A stretch of DNA of 64,000 nucleotides from Vreelandella olivaria (GCA_004295565.1 AP019416.1:4588001-4652000), one strand, 5' to 3'; numbered from the stretch's first letter, positions 50,836 to 61,680 are shown. The notes: generated by a model from the sequence alone, not told the origin. Numbers and translations are program-made.

Positions 50836-52080
50836 TTAGCTATTCTGCGCCGAATAAAGGGCACGAATCTTCAGCGTATGCTCCACCTGTTTTAATGCTT
50901 CCAGCGCCTGGGGGCCGTAGGCTTTATCCACATCAATGACCACATAGCCGACTTTTTCATTGGTTTGCAGGTACTGACCGGAGATGTTGATGCCGTTTTC
51001 AGACAGCACGCGGTTGATCTGCGAGAGCACACCCGGCACGTTATCGTGAATATGCAGCAGACGGTGCTTGTCCGGGTGAGCGGGCAGCGCGACTTCTGGG
51101 AAGTTGACCGAGGTCACCGTGGTACCGTTATCAGAGTAAGTGATCAGTTTTTCTGACACTTCGATACCGATGTTCTCCTGGGCTTCCAGAGTAGAACCAC
51201 CTACGTGCGGCGTCAGAATCACGTTCTCCAGGCCGCGTAGCGGGCTCTGGAACTCCTCGTTGTTGCCTTTCGGCTCAACTGGGAAGACATCAATCGCGGC
51301 GCCGTTAAGCTTGCCAGCCTTAATCGCCTCAGCCAGCGCATCAATTTCCACCACGCTGCCGCGGGCAGCGTTAATCAAAATAGCGCCTTGCTTCATGGCA
51401 GCGATCTCTTTCGCGCCAATCATCCAGCGGGTAGAGGCAAGGTCGGGCACGTGCAGGCTGACCACATCGGCCCGGCCCAGAAGCTCTTCAAGGCTGCCTA
51501 CTTGACTGGCATTGCCCATGCCTAGCTTGGCAACTACATCGTAAAAAATGACGTTAAAGCCTAGCGACTCGGCCAGCACAGAGAGCTGGGCGCCGATGCT
51601 ACCGTACCCCACAATACCCAGCGTTTTACCGCGCGCTTCGTGGGAGTTTTTCGCGGACTTCAGCCAGCCTCCCTGGTGGGCGCGGGCGTTTTTCTCGGGA
51701 ATACCGCGCAGCAGCATAATCGCTTCTGCCAGCACCAGCTCAGCCACCGAACGGGTATTGGAGTAAGGTGCGTTAAATACCGCGATGCCGCGAGCAAGGG
51801 CGGCAGTCAGATCAACCTGATTGGTGCCGATACAGAAACAGCCAACGCCGACCAGTTTTTCAGCCGCTTCGAACACACGCTCAGTGAGCTGGGTGCGGGA
51901 GCGAATACCGATGAAGTGAACATCGCGGATCTTGTCAATCAGCGCGTCTTCATCAAGGGATGTAGGCAGATGCTCGATATTTTCATAACCGGCGTTGTGA
52001 AAATTGTCCACCGCACTTTGGTGGACGCCCTCGAGTAGCAGGATCTTGATCTTGCTCTTGTCCAGGGACGTTTTGGCCAT
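50836..52080 (-). CDS. serA: Phosphoglycerate dehydrogenase SerA
   Basis: Catalyses the first step of serine synthesis, 3-phosphoglycerate to phosphohydroxypyruvate. The 414-residue frame is intact from ATG 52080 (MAKTSLDKSKIKILLLEG). Motifs are VGVGCFCIGTNQVDL, the NAD-binding GIVGYGSIGAQL, catalytic Arg in INAARGSVVE, Glu in VFPVEP and His in LTPHVGGST. A C-terminal ACT domain (HIHDNVPGVLSQINRVL) gives serine feedback, as in the E. coli type. Divergent from xseB. Confidence 0.96.
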   Translation of the reverse strand: MAKTSLDKSKIKILLLEGVHQSAVDNFHNAGYENIEHLPTSLDEDALIDKIRDVHFIGIRSRTQLTERVFEAAEKLVGVGCFCIGTNQVDLTAALARGIAVFNAPYSNTRSVAELVLAEAIMLLRGIPEKNARAHQGGWLKSAKNSHEARGKTLGIVGYGSIGAQLSVLAESLGFNVIFYDVVAKLGMGNASQVGSLEELLGRADVVSLHVPDLASTRWMIGAKEIAAMKQGAILINAARGSVVEIDALAEAIKAGKLNGAAIDVFPVEPKGNNEEFQSPLRGLENVILTPHVGGSTLEAQENIGIEVSEKLITYSDNGTTVTSVNFPEVALPAHPDKHRLLHIHDNVPGVLSQINRVLSENGINISGQYLQTNEKVGYVVIDVDKAYGPQALEALKQVEHTLKIRALYSAQNS

Positions 52081-52187
52081 GGCTGAATCAACCTCTATGG
52101 TCGGCGGCATGCGCCGTGTATCGGTTCACGGGAGGCGCATATCGTAGCACAGCCCGCGCCGTTCAGGCCGGGTGTGAATGATGAAAA

Positions 52188-52201
52188 GTCTGCGTGCAGA
52201 C
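52188..52201. promoter_or_regulatory. 14-bp palindrome between serA and xseB
   Basis: gtctgc-gt-gcagac is a perfect palindrome midway in the divergent serA/xseB space. A -10-like tatact lies at 52270-52275 ahead of xseB. The regulator is unknown. Confidence 0.3.
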
Positions 52202-52326
52202 GATGAATGGATCGCAAGTCGCGCAACAAGCTGTACTGAAGAGGGCAGACGCCGCCCCCAGCCTCGGTGTATACTGTGGGCTTATTTCAGCTTATTTAAA
52301 AACATACCGGTTTGCAGGCACCCCCA

Positions 52327-52617
52327 ATGAGTGACACGACACCACCCCCGCAGGACTTTGCCGCGACGGTTGAGCAACTCGAAACCATCGTTGAACGTCT
52401 TGAGTCAGGCGAGCTCTCATTGGAAGATGCACTGACCGCGTTTGAACAGGGCGTGCGGCTAACTCGCGATGCTCAGCAGCGTCTGGATAGCGCCGAACTT
52501 AAGGTGCGGGCGCTGAGTGAAGACAGCGAAGGGCGTTTAAACGTCGCACCCTTCGCTGGCCCCGACGACCCTAAGGATGCGGCCAAGGATGAGAGCAAGG
52601 AGACGCCCCCATGGTAG
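52327..52617 (+). CDS. xseB: Exodeoxyribonuclease VII small subunit XseB
   Basis: The small subunit of the single-strand exonuclease VII. It has 96 residues from ATG 52327 ([20 protein letters not shown]). The family core is [20 protein letters not shown] and [15 protein letters not shown], with an acidic C-terminal tail. The stop overlaps the ispA start (ATGGTAG), giving the conserved xseB-ispA-dxs operon. Confidence 0.95.
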   Translation: MSDTTPPPQDFAATVEQLETIVERLESGELSLEDALTAFEQGVRLTRDAQQRLDSAELKVRALSEDSEGRLNVAPFAGPDDPKDAAKDESKETPPW

Positions 52618-53503
52618 CCGTGCAGCCTAGCCAGCTTGCCACTCTGCGCCAGACCAGCAATGCCCGTGTAGATGCCACCCTGGCGGCGCTGTTTGATAGC
52701 CGCCCAGCGGTAGCGCCGCGACTTGAAGCCGCCATGCGCCATGGCCTGCTGGCCGGTGGCAAACGCCTGCGCCCACTGCTGGTCTATATGGCCGGTCACG
52801 CACTAGGGGCTGAAGACAGCGCCCTGGACGCCCCTGCCGCGGCCATCGAGTTAATCCACGCCTACTCGTTAATCCATGATGATTTACCCGCCATGGATGA
52901 CGACGACCTGCGCCGTGGTCAGCCCACGGTGCATAAAGCCTTGATGAAGCGAGCGCGATTCTGGCCGGCGATGCCCTGCAGGCGCTAGCGTTTGAAGTAC
53001 TGGCCAGCAACGCTCATCCAAGGCTGGGCCATTTGGTGCACACCCTGGCTTCCGCCTCTGGACGTGATGGCATGGTGGCGGGGCAAGCGCTGGATTTAGA
53101 CGCCGTCGGCGGCCACCCGGATGTCGATGCCCTGGCCCATATGCACGCGCATAAAACGGGCGCCCTGATTGTCGCCGCTGTGCGCTTGGGCGGTCTGGTT
53201 GCCGTTGAAGACTCCGACCCCCGCTTAACGGCGCTGACTCGCTACGCCCGCGCCATTGGGCTAGCCTTTCAGATTCACGACGACATCCTGGATGTGACCG
53301 GCGACACCGTTACCCTAGGCAAAACGTCAGGCGCCGATGCCGCCCGCGCCAAGCCCACCTACCCCAGCCTACTGGGGTTAGAAGGTGCTCAACGCAAAGC
53401 GCACAGTCTGATTGACGAGGCCATTGCCGCGCTCGCCCCGCTGGGCGAACGTGCTGCACCGCTGGCCGACTTAGCCCACTATATGATCGAGCGCGACCAC
53501 TAA
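52611..53503 (+). CDS. ispA: (2E,6E)-farnesyl diphosphate synthase IspA (one frameshift)
   Basis: A polyprenyl synthase that builds farnesyl diphosphate from IPP and DMAPP. It begins [15 protein letters not shown]. Motifs are [15 protein letters not shown], the first Asp-rich motif in [18 protein letters not shown], and the second in [13 protein letters not shown]. One base is missing near 52941 (expected [17 protein letters not shown]). Corrected length is about 298 residues. It is the middle gene of xseB-ispA-dxs, and the break would be lethal if real. Confidence 0.93.
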
Positions 53504-53505
53504 AG

Positions 53506-55431
53506 ATGCCCATGAAGCTGTTCGACGAAATCCCCCGCGAGCGCCCCACGACGCCGCTGCTCGACTCCTTTGAGCACCCCGCTGCGCTGCGGGCCATGAA
53601 CGCCAAGCAACTCGCCCAACTGGCCGACGAGCTGCGCGCCTACCTGCTCTATAGCGTGGGCGTATCCGGCGGTCACTTTGGCGCTGGTCTCGGCGTGGTT
53701 GAGCTGAGCGTTGCTCTGCACCATATCTACCAAACGCCCCATGACCGACTGGTGTGGGACGTAGGCCATCAGGCCTACCCACACAAGATTCTCACTGGCC
53801 GCCGCGAGGCAATGCTCAGTATTCGCCAGCACGGCGGCTTGGCGGCGTTTCCCCGCCGTGCTGAGTCCGAGTACGACACCTTTGGCGTCGGCCACTCCAG
53901 CACGTCGATTTCGGCGGCGCTGGGAATGGCGCTGGCAGCCAAGGCACAGGGCGATAAGCGCCGTGTGTGCGCGATTATTGGCGACGGTGCACTCACTGCT
54001 GGCATGGCCTTTGAAGCCCTGGCCCATGCGGGCCACGTAGATGCCAACCTGCTGGTGATTCTCAACGACAACGAGATGTCGATTTCCGAAAACGTCGGCG
54101 GCATGGCGACCTATCTTGCCCGGGTGCTCTCCAGCAAGCCCTATCTGAAAATACGCGAAGAGAGCAAAAAGTGCTTTCCCACCTGCCCGGCGCATTGGAA
54201 CTGGCACGGCGCACCGAAGAGCATATGAAAGGCATGGTCAGCCCCGCCACGCTGTTTGAAGAGATGGGCTTTAACTACGTAGGCCCCATTGATGGCCACG
54301 ATCTCGACGCGCTCACCGATACGCTCGAAAACTTGCGTGACCTGGACGGCCCACAGTTTCTGCATATCAAAACAGTCAAAGGCAAAGGCTTCCTGCCCGC
54401 CGAGGCGGATCAGATTGGCTACCACGCCATTACCAAGCTGGAAAAGCCTGAAGCGTTAGCCAATACGACGGCGACCACGAAACCCGTGGTGACCCCACCA
54501 CCGGCCAAGAAAAAGTACTGCAATGTGTTCGGCGACTGGCTCTGCGATATGGCAGCCGCTGATTCACGCCTGATGGGCATCACCCCCGCCATGCGCGAAG
54601 GCTCCGACCTGATTCGCTTCTCAAAAGAGTACCCAGAGCGCTACTTTGATGTGGCAATTGCCGAGCAGCACGCGGTAACCCTCGCCGCGGGTATGGCCTG
54701 CGAAGGCATGAAACCGGTGGTCGCGATCTACTCCACCTTTCTGCAGCGCGGCTATGACCAGTTGATTCACGACGTCGCGGTGCAGAACCTGGATGTCACT
54801 TTCGCCATTGACCGCGCAGGTTTGGTGGGCGAAGACGGCCCCACCCACCACGGCAGTATGGATCTCTCTTTCCTGCGCTGTGTGCCCGGCATGGTGATTC
54901 TGGCCCCGGCGGATGAAGCCGAGTGCCGCGCCATGTTGAGTGCCGCCTATCACCACCCCGGCCCCGCCGCGGTGCGCTACCCCCGCGGCACTGGCCCCGG
55001 CGTGGAGATCCCCACGCACCTTGAGCCACTGGCCATTGGTAAAGCGGAAGTACGCCGTCATGCCGCCAACGACGGGGTGCGTATTGCGCTGCTCGCCTTT
55101 GGCAGCCTCAACAGCGCCGCAGCAGAAGTCGCCGAACGACTCAATGCTACCCATATCAATATGCGCTCCATTAAACCGCTGGATCGCGATGCGGTGCTTC
55201 ACGCCGCCGATGAGCACGAACTGCTGGTGACCCTGGAAGAGAATGTGGTTGCCGGTGGTGCAGGCGGCGCCGTGAATGAAGCTGCTCCACGCCGAAGGCG
55301 TTCAGGTGGAAGTGCTCAACCTCGGTTTACCGGACGCTTTTGTGGAGCACGGCACACCGGCGCAACTGCTTGCCGACTGCCAGCTGGATAGCGATGGTAT
55401 CGAGCAGGCTATCCGCGCCCGACTTCCGTAA
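53506..55431 (+). CDS. dxs: 1-deoxy-D-xylulose-5-phosphate synthase Dxs (two frameshifts)
   Basis: A thiamine-diphosphate enzyme condensing pyruvate and glyceraldehyde 3-phosphate, first step of the MEP isoprenoid pathway. Motifs are [37 protein letters not shown], the ThDP motif [32 protein letters not shown] with the catalytic Glu, and [11 protein letters not shown] missing A in A5 54166-54170 restores [18 protein letters not shown] two-base loss near 55280 restores the C-terminus ([17 protein letters not shown]). Corrected length is about 642 residues. Start is 53506 or, equally possible, ATG 53512. Confidence 0.94.
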
Positions 55432-55463
55432 GCCATTACTTTCACATTACTTTTGAGACCAAC

Positions 55464-56229
55464 ATGCTATTTCTGATTATTATCTTCGCCTTGATTGGCC
55501 TTTGCGTTTGGTGGCCCGGTGGGCCTCCTGATTGGCGGTGGCCTGGGCTGGTGGCTAGGCAAACGCCTTAGCCGTCGCCTGAATATCGCCCGAATGCGCA
55601 TCCAGGAAGGCTTTCTGGAGTCGATCTTCTCGGTGATGGGTTGCCTGTGCCAAGCTGACGGCAAGGTGACCGACGGCGAGCTGGACATCGCTGAAAAGCT
55701 GTTTGACCAGATGCATCTTCAGGGCGAACAGCGCGCCAAGGCCCGCGCCGCCTTCGAACGTGGCCGCGCCGATGACTTTAATCTGGACGCCGAGTTGGCC
55801 AACGTAAACCGCCTCACTCAGCGCCAGCCGGTTTTGCGCCAGGTGTTTATCCAAGTGCAGCTAACCGCCATAGCGGCAGACGGCGTGCTTCATCCCGCCG
55901 AGCACGAGATGATTCTGCGCGTCGCCCGGGGCGTCGGCTGTAGCGATGCGGAAGTCCAGCAGATCGAAGCGATGCTCCACGGCGCAGCCGCTAATTCCCA
56001 GGGCGCCAGCGAAGAGGCCCTCAAAGACGCTTACCGCGTGCTCGGCGTTTCTGAAGACGCCAGCGATGCAGAGATCAAAAAAGCCTACCGCCGCCTAATG
56101 AGCCAAAATCACCCGGACAAACTCGCCGGCAAAGGCCTCCCCGAAAGCATGCGCGACGTCGCCCAAGCGCGCACCAGCGAAATCGGCAACGCTTATGAGC
56201 GGATTCGTGAGGCGCGGGGTAGCGCTTAG
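55464..56229 (+). CDS. djlA: TerB/DnaJ-domain co-chaperone DjlA (N-terminal frameshift)
   Basis: A membrane-anchored DnaK co-chaperone. ATG 55464 begins a hydrophobic segment (MLFLIIIFALIG) that joins, after a slip near 55500, to FGGPVGLLIGGGLGWWLGKR, the single membrane anchor. The TerB-like domain contains SVMGCLCQADGKVTDGELD and AIAADGVLHPAEH. The C-terminal J domain has AYRVLGVSEDASDAEIKKAY and the HPD tripeptide (QNHPDKL). A TTG at 55495 could also start the frame as written. It follows dxs in the same direction. Confidence 0.85.
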
Positions 56230-56318
56230 AGGTAGCTCTAATAGATAGCATCGAGATAATCGACAGCGACGTTCACGCCCGTTAGATTAAAGCATCGATT
56301 TCTCGCCAGGAGCACGCC

Positions 56319-56942
56319 ATGATCACGCTATACACTTTCCCCCACTCCCGCTCGCTACGCGCGGCGTGGACGCTTGAAGAGTTAGGCCTAGAGTATCAGT
56401 GCCAGCACGTAGCGCTGGATAAAGGTGAGGGTCAAACCGCCGAACATTTGGCGCGCCACCCGGACGGTAAGGTGCCGGTGATCAAGGATGGCGAGCTCAC
56501 CCTCTTTGAATCGGCGCCGATTTGCCGTTATCTAGCGGAGCAGTATGGCGATGGTACGCTGCTGCCCAGCGATCCCGCCGCCCGCGCTCAGGTCGACCAG
56601 TGGCTCAGCTTTATTGTTACGGAAATTGAGCAGCCACTGTGGAATCAGGCCAAACATAAATTCGCCCTGCCTGAAGATAAGCGCGTGACGGCTGTGCTGC
56701 CGACCTGCGCCTGGGAGTTTCAGCGTGCGCTAAGCGCCCTAGAGCGTCGCTACAACGGTCAAGAAAATCTGGTGGGTAATACTTTTACCCTCGCGGATCT
56801 GTTTTTAGCCCATACCTTATCGTGGGCGATCAGCATGAAGCACCGCTTACCCGACCCGCTGATGGCCTATCGCGAACGCCACATACGACGCCCCGCGATG
56901 GCTAAGGCGATTGAGAAAGAGCAGGCAGCTGCGAAGGGTTAA
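56319..56942 (+). CDS. Glutathione S-transferase family protein
   Basis: A 207-residue cytoplasmic GST, intact. The thioredoxin-like N-terminal domain starts MITLYTFPHSRSLRAAWTLE, with cis-Pro in DGKVPVIKDG and glutathione gamma-Glu binding ES in TLFESAPICRYL. The C-terminal helical domain contains NLVGNTFTLADLFLAHTLSW, the N-capping-box region. The substrate is unknown; it could be a detoxifying or a thiol-reductase GST. Confidence 0.9.
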   Translation: MITLYTFPHSRSLRAAWTLEELGLEYQCQHVALDKGEGQTAEHLARHPDGKVPVIKDGELTLFESAPICRYLAEQYGDGTLLPSDPAARAQVDQWLSFIVTEIEQPLWNQAKHKFALPEDKRVTAVLPTCAWEFQRALSALERRYNGQENLVGNTFTLADLFLAHTLSWAISMKHRLPDPLMAYRERHIRRPAMAKAIEKEQAAAKG

Positions 56943-56972
56943 CCAAAGTAAACGACAGCTAAGCGCTTGCAA

Positions 56973-57002
56973 AACCGTTGCTGGCAGCGCATGGCAACGG
57001 TT
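56973..57002. terminator. Terminator-like hairpin between GST and cheZ
   Basis: aaccgttgc (56973-56981) pairs with gcaacggtt (56994-57002) between convergent genes, with short A and T flanks. Confidence 0.65.
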
Positions 57003-57022
57003 GTTTACCGGTCTGGGTGCCC

Positions 57023-57707
57023 CTAAAAGCCAAGCTCATCAAGCAAATCGTCGACCTGATCCTGGCCTGACACTGCGTCAACCTTGTTTTCGCCTACCTG
57101 TAATTCATTGCGCAGTTTGGCATGTTCATCGCGGTCATCTTCAAGCTTAACGCCATCGGTGACGTTAGGCACATTATCCACTAACACCTGAACAAGCTGC
57201 TCTTCGATGAGCTTGATGACTTCCATCATCTTCTTGATCACCTGGCCGGTGAGATCCTGGAAGTCCTGAGCCATCATGATTTCAAGCAGCTCTTTTGTGT
57301 AGCCCCGGTTGCACTGGGAAGCTTGCTGTTCAAAAGTCCTGGGTGTCTTCGACGAGACTGGGATCACCCTCTACCGCCGCGAGCTTGGCTGCCGCTAACT
57401 GCCAGCGCTTATTAAGCGCAGCGCCCTCTTCCTCGAGACTGTCTTGCACGGGTTGCGCACGCTCAACGGCATTCAAGGCCCGCTCTGCTGCCTGCTCCGT
57501 CATGGAGGCAACATAATTGAGTCGGTCATTGGCATCCGGTATCGCTTGCGCCGCCTGGGTAATTTGCTGATCTAAGCCCAGCTCTTTCATGCTGTCCCGC
57601 AGCAGGCGCGTCAAGTGGCCTATGCGATGCACCATTTCATCAGTACTGTCTTTTTTGCCCAGTACCGACGGCATGGTCGTGTCGTGGGCGTTGTTAACAG
57701 TGCTCAT
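57023..57707 (-). CDS. cheZ: Protein phosphatase CheZ (two frameshifts)
   Basis: Dephosphorylates CheY-P in chemotaxis. It begins [20 protein letters not shown]. The long helical hairpin has the conserved [19 protein letters not shown] carrying the catalytic Gln. The C-terminal CheY-binding helix is intact ([13 protein letters not shown]). One T is missing at A4 57332-57335 (expected [14 protein letters not shown]) and one base near 57300 (expected [10 protein letters not shown]). Corrected length is about 228 residues. No cheY or cheA is adjacent in this window, so it is detached from the usual chemotaxis operon. Confidence 0.9.
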
Positions 57708-57842
57708 GACAATCCTCTTGTTGGAAAATCTTGTTGAATGTCGTTTTGGGTGTGGCGATAGACATCACTATGCGAATCCGCTGTGGTTTTTCAGGCCATT
57801 CGGCGTTAAATACATCCAGGTCAGCATTTAACCCTATTACTA

Positions 57843-57868
57843 CTTTCGGCTTAATATCTTAAAACTTA
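57843..57868 (-). promoter_or_regulatory. Sigma-28-like promoter candidate upstream of cheZ
   Basis: On the minus strand TAAGTTTT-N10-GCCGAAAG resembles TAAAGTTT-N11-GCCGATAA, one base short in the spacer. It is about 135 bases from the cheZ start. No gene lies in 57708-57991. Confidence 0.3.
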
Positions 57869-57991
57869 AGTTTTCGGCTTAGTTTACAGAGGGATTCTAC
57901 GACTTACAGGAATTTTCGACCCGCTAAAAAGCCAACTAATAGATAGGCAAATCGAAAAAGGAGAGTGATTTCGACGTCAGGCTATTAACCG

Positions 57992-58687
57992 CTACGCAGC
58001 CGAAACGTGGGGCAACACGGCATTATAAACGGCAAAGTAGTGGCAGACGCTTCCGGCGACCACAAACAGATGCCAGATCGCATGGTTGTAGGGGATCGCG
58101 CGCACGGCGTAGAAAATAACGCCTAGTGTGTAGGTGATCCCACCCGCAGCAAGCAGGACGATCCCCGTTGTCGATAGGCTCGCTGCCATCTCGCCTGACG
58201 CCAGCACGATCATCCACCCCATAAGCAGGTAAATCGCCACGCGCAATATCGAAAAGCGCTGTGGCCACAACAGTAGGCAGGCAATGCCCACCAGCGCCAG
58301 CGACCATACGGCAGCAAACAAAACCCAGCCCGTAGTGCCGCGCATATTGACGAGTAAAAAAGGTGTGTAAGTTCCTGCGATGAGTAGATAAATCGCACAA
58401 TGATCAAGTAACTGAAAGCGCTGTTTCCAGCGCCGGTGAGGGATGCCGTGGTAAAGGGTCGAAGCGGTATACAGCAGGACTAAGGTGGTGCCGTACAGGC
58501 TCAGGCTGACAATTTTCCACGGGTCGATATGGGCAGCAACACTTGCAGCCACCAGCAGTACGGTCATTCCCACCAGGCTGAGCAGGGCGCCGACACCGTG
58601 AGTGATACTGTGCAGCCACTCTTCGGCAATGCTGAATTCGCCCTGCTCTTCAGCAGATACTTCAGATTGGTCACGTACACCTTTCAT
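57992..58687 (-). CDS. Hemolysin III family (HlyIII/YqfA, PAQR-like) membrane protein
   Basis: A seven-helix membrane protein of the PAQR superfamily, intact. I chose ATG 58687 (MKGVRDQSEVSAEEQGE), because AGGAG lies 9 bases upstream. The family's metal-site residues are visible: EEWLHSITHGVGALLS near the N-terminus, TASTLYHGIPHRRWK, and the C-terminal NHAIWHLFVVAGSVCHYFAV with paired His. Length is 231 residues. Despite the name, bacterial members seem to act in membrane homeostasis rather than haemolysis. Confidence 0.9.
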   Translation of the reverse strand: MKGVRDQSEVSAEEQGEFSIAEEWLHSITHGVGALLSLVGMTVLLVAASVAAHIDPWKIVSLSLYGTTLVLLYTASTLYHGIPHRRWKQRFQLLDHCAIYLLIAGTYTPFLLVNMRGTTGWVLFAAVWSLALVGIACLLLWPQRFSILRVAIYLLMGWMIVLASGEMAASLSTTGIVLLAAGGITYTLGVIFYAVRAIPYNHAIWHLFVVAGSVCHYFAVYNAVLPHVSAA

Positions 58688-58723
58688 TCTGAGGCTCTCC
58701 TGGCATCCCATGCCTCACTCATA

Positions 58724-59359
58724 TCACCCCTTGCGCTCAATATCCACATCGCTGGCGTGGGTGAAGTCATCCAACGCCATCATGTGGCCAAGCTTGCCCG
58801 CTTTGGTGGATAGATACTGCTCATTATGGGGGTTAAGCCCGGTGGTGATCGGCAGGCGTTCAACGACATTCACGCCGTCGCGGGTGAGGGCATCCACCTT
58901 GCGCGGATTGTTGGTCATTAATCGCAGTGATGTAATGCCCAGATGATTAAGCATTGGCACGCAAAGGTCATAGCGGCGCATATCGGCGCCAAAGCCGAGC
59001 TGCTCGTTGGCCTCGACCGTATCTGCCCCCTGATCTTGCAGGTGATAAGCGCGAATTTTATTCAACAGGCCAATACCGCGCCCCTCTTGGCGTAAGTAGA
59101 ACAGGACACCGCGGCCCTCTTCAGCGATGCGTTTGAGCGCTTCCTGCAGCTGGTAGCCGCAGTCGCAGCGCATGGAAAACAGCGCATCGCCGGTCAAACA
59201 TTCGGAGTGCACCCGCCCCAACACCGGCGCATCGCCGGTCACATCACCCAGGGTTAAGGCGATATGATCCTTGCCAGTGGCCTCATCTTCGAAGCCATGC
59301 ATAGTAAATGTTGCCCAGGGCGTGGGCAGCCGAGAAGCGGCAATGAAGCGAATGGTCAC
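58724..59359 (-). CDS. ribA: GTP cyclohydrolase II RibA
   Basis: Opens the imidazole ring of GTP in the first step of riboflavin synthesis. The 211-residue frame is intact from ATG 59359 ([15 protein letters not shown]). The zinc ligands lie in [20 protein letters not shown]. The catalytic region [18 protein letters not shown] and [14 protein letters not shown] are present. It lacks the DHBP synthase (RibB) half, so it is monofunctional. Divergent from hemE. Confidence 0.95.
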   Translation of the reverse strand: MTIRFIAASRLPTPWATFTMHGFEDEATGKDHIALTLGDVTGDAPVLGRVHSECLTGDALFSMRCDCGYQLQEALKRIAEEGRGVLFYLRQEGRGIGLLNKIRAYHLQDQGADTVEANEQLGFGADMRRYDLCVPMLNHLGITSLRLMTNNPRKVDALTRDGVNVVERLPITTGLNPHNEQYLSTKAGKLGHMMALDDFTHASDVDIERKG

Positions 59360-59621
59360 AGGTTACCTCGCTGATTGACCAAACCAGTTAACCACACCAG
59401 TGTTGGCAAAGTGGGCCAGCATTCTAACAGGAAGCGCCGCACGCCTCACGCTGGCGAAGAAGCTAAAATCGGCTAAATAGGCGAGAAAAATTGGCCGGGT
59501 GCGACGATTTTTGCCACCGAGTACCCCGCCCTGGCGCTTATCTTCAGTACAATTGCCCGCATACGTTCCCAAGTACCTACACCGAGTACAATGCGGGCAA
59601 ATTTCTTAAGAGCAAGTGTCT

Positions 59622-60733
59622 ATGACCACTACACCGTTGCAAAATGATCGCTTTCTTCGCGCACTCGCGCGCCAGCCCGTCGACCGCACCCCGGTGTGGA
59701 TGATGCGTCAAGCGGGACGCTACCTGCCTGAATACCGCGCCAGTCGGGCCGATGCGGGCAGTTTTATGGATCTGTGCCGCAACCATGACCTGGCGTGCGA
59801 AGTCACCCTGCAGCCCTTGGAGCGTTACCCGCTGGACGCGGCCATTCTGTTTTCAGATATTTTGACTATCCCCGATGCCATGGGGTTGGGGCTCTATTTT
59901 GAAACTGGCGAAGGGCCTAAATTTCGCAAAACCGTGCGCACCTCCGAAGAAGTGGCGGCACTCAGCGTTCCTGATGCGGAGCGCGATCTGGATTACGTGA
60001 TGCGTGCAGTGTCGACCATTCGCCGCGAGCTGAACGGTCGCATGCCGCTGATCGGCTTCTCCGGCAGCCCCTGGACACTGGCGACCTACATGGTGGAGGG
60101 CGGTTCCAGCAAGGACTTCCGCCATCTAAAAACCATGCTCTACGATACCCCAGATACCATGCACCAGTTGCTGGATACGCTGGCCCATGCGGTGACTGAC
60201 TACCTGAATGCCCAAATTCGTGCGGGTGCACAGGCGGTGCAGATTTTTGATACCTGGGGCGGCGCGCTCTCGACGCCGGCTTACCTTGAGTTCTCGCTGC
60301 GCTATATGGAGCAGATCGTCTCCGGCTTGATCCGCGAACACGACGGACGCCACGTACCGGTCATTCTGTTCACTAAAAACGGCGGCCAGTGGCTTGAGCA
60401 TATCGCCTGCGCCGGTGCCGACGCGCTGGGTATCGACTGGTCAACCGAACTTTCTGATGCGCGCGCTCGTGTTGGTCACAAAGTAGCGCTGCAAGGGAAC
60501 CTGGATCCTAACGTGCTGTTTGCCCGCCCTCGGCTATCCGCGCCGAAGTGGCTCGGGTGCTGGAGAGCTACGGTCACGGCCCTGGCCACGTGTTTAACCT
60601 GGGTCACGGTATCAGCCAGTTTACCAACCCCGATAACGTCACCGCCTTTATGGAGGCGCTGCACGAACTCAGCCCGCAGTATCACCGCGATATTCCAACG
60701 CACACAAACGCACAGCACTCAGGAGCCAATTGA
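59622..60733 (+). CDS. hemE: Uroporphyrinogen decarboxylase HemE (one frameshift)
   Basis: Decarboxylates uroporphyrinogen III to coproporphyrinogen III in haem synthesis. I use ATG 59622 ([18 protein letters not shown]); an in-frame GTG six bases earlier is possible. The signatures [16 protein letters not shown] and [17 protein letters not shown] are present, and [15 protein letters not shown] near the end. One base is missing near 60530 (expected [16 protein letters not shown], then [17 protein letters not shown]). Corrected length is about 371 residues. Its TGA overlaps the speE ATG. Confidence 0.95.
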
Positions 60734-61600
60734 TGAGCGATTTACGCGACGACCAGTGGTTTACCGAAGTCTTTGATAGCCACGGCAGCGCCTTCTCACT
60801 AAAGATCTCTGAAAAGCTGCTGGATGTGCAGAGCCCGTACCAGCACTTGGAAGTCTACGCCACCGAAACCTACGGCAACCTGATGGTGCTGGATGGCTGC
60901 GTGATGCTGACCGATCGCGACAACTTCCTCTATCACGAGATGATTGCGCATCCGGCGCTGTTTACCCATCAAGACCCCAAGCGGGTGGTGATTATCGGTG
61001 GCGGCGACTGCGGTACCTTAAAAGAGGTGCTGCGCCACCCAGGTGTTGAGCAAGTTACCCAAATTGATATCGACGAAGAGGTTACCAAGGCCTCGGAACG
61101 TTTTTTTCCCGTCGTTGGTAGAATCGAATAACGACCCGCGCGCTGAGCTGCTGTTCGCCGATGGCGTCAAATGGGTGGACGATGCACCGGATGAGAGCAT
61201 CGATGTGCTGATTATCGACTCCACCGACCCGGTTGGCCCCGCTGAAGGGCTGTTCAAAACCGATTTTCTCAAGCGCTGCCACCGTATTTTGAAAAGCGGC
61301 GGCGTTATGGTGCAGCAGAGCGAATCACCGCTTTACCACACGGGTTCGATCATTCGTGAGCTGCGCAACGATATGCTTGAAGCGGGTTTCGACAGTGTTG
61401 CTACTTTGCCCTTTCCGCAGCCGGTTTATCCATCCGGCTGGTGGAGCGTGACACTGGCAGGCAAGGCTATAGACGTCAATGCGTTCCGCGAGCAGGCAGC
61501 CGCCAACCACGCTCTGCCCCTTGAGTACTACAGCGTTGAAGCCCACCGTGGCGCCCTCGCCCTACCGCCATTTATGCGCAAGGCCTTTGCGGTCGAGTAA
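60733..61600 (+). CDS. speE: Polyamine aminopropyltransferase (spermidine synthase) SpeE (one frameshift)
   Basis: Transfers aminopropyl from decarboxylated SAM to putrescine. ATG 60733 overlaps the hemE stop (TGATG) and follows AGGAG. Motifs are [38 protein letters not shown] for the cofactor, and [18 protein letters not shown] with the catalytic Asp. A T7 run at 61101-61107 has one T too many; with six T the protein continues [20 protein letters not shown]. Corrected length is about 289 residues. It is translationally coupled to hemE. Confidence 0.94.
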
Positions 61601-61629
61601 ACCCACGGCCGTTTTGCCCACCTTTTCGT

Positions 61630-61680
61630 CATCGCCCACTTCGATTTGCTCCATAACGGTGCAAATCGAAGTGGGCGATG
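61630..61680. terminator. Perfect 20-bp inverted repeat after speE
   Basis: catcgcccacttcgatttgc (61630-61649) pairs perfectly with 61661-61680 around an 11-base loop. Three more pairs, one of them wobble, extend it outward. It is unusually long for a terminator and has no clean T-tract, but it separates speE from the aap operon. Confidence 0.6.

Noticed and set aside
53500-54207. Minus-strand ORF opposite dxs
   Set aside because: It is a shadow of dxs, which has unmistakable family motifs on the plus strand.
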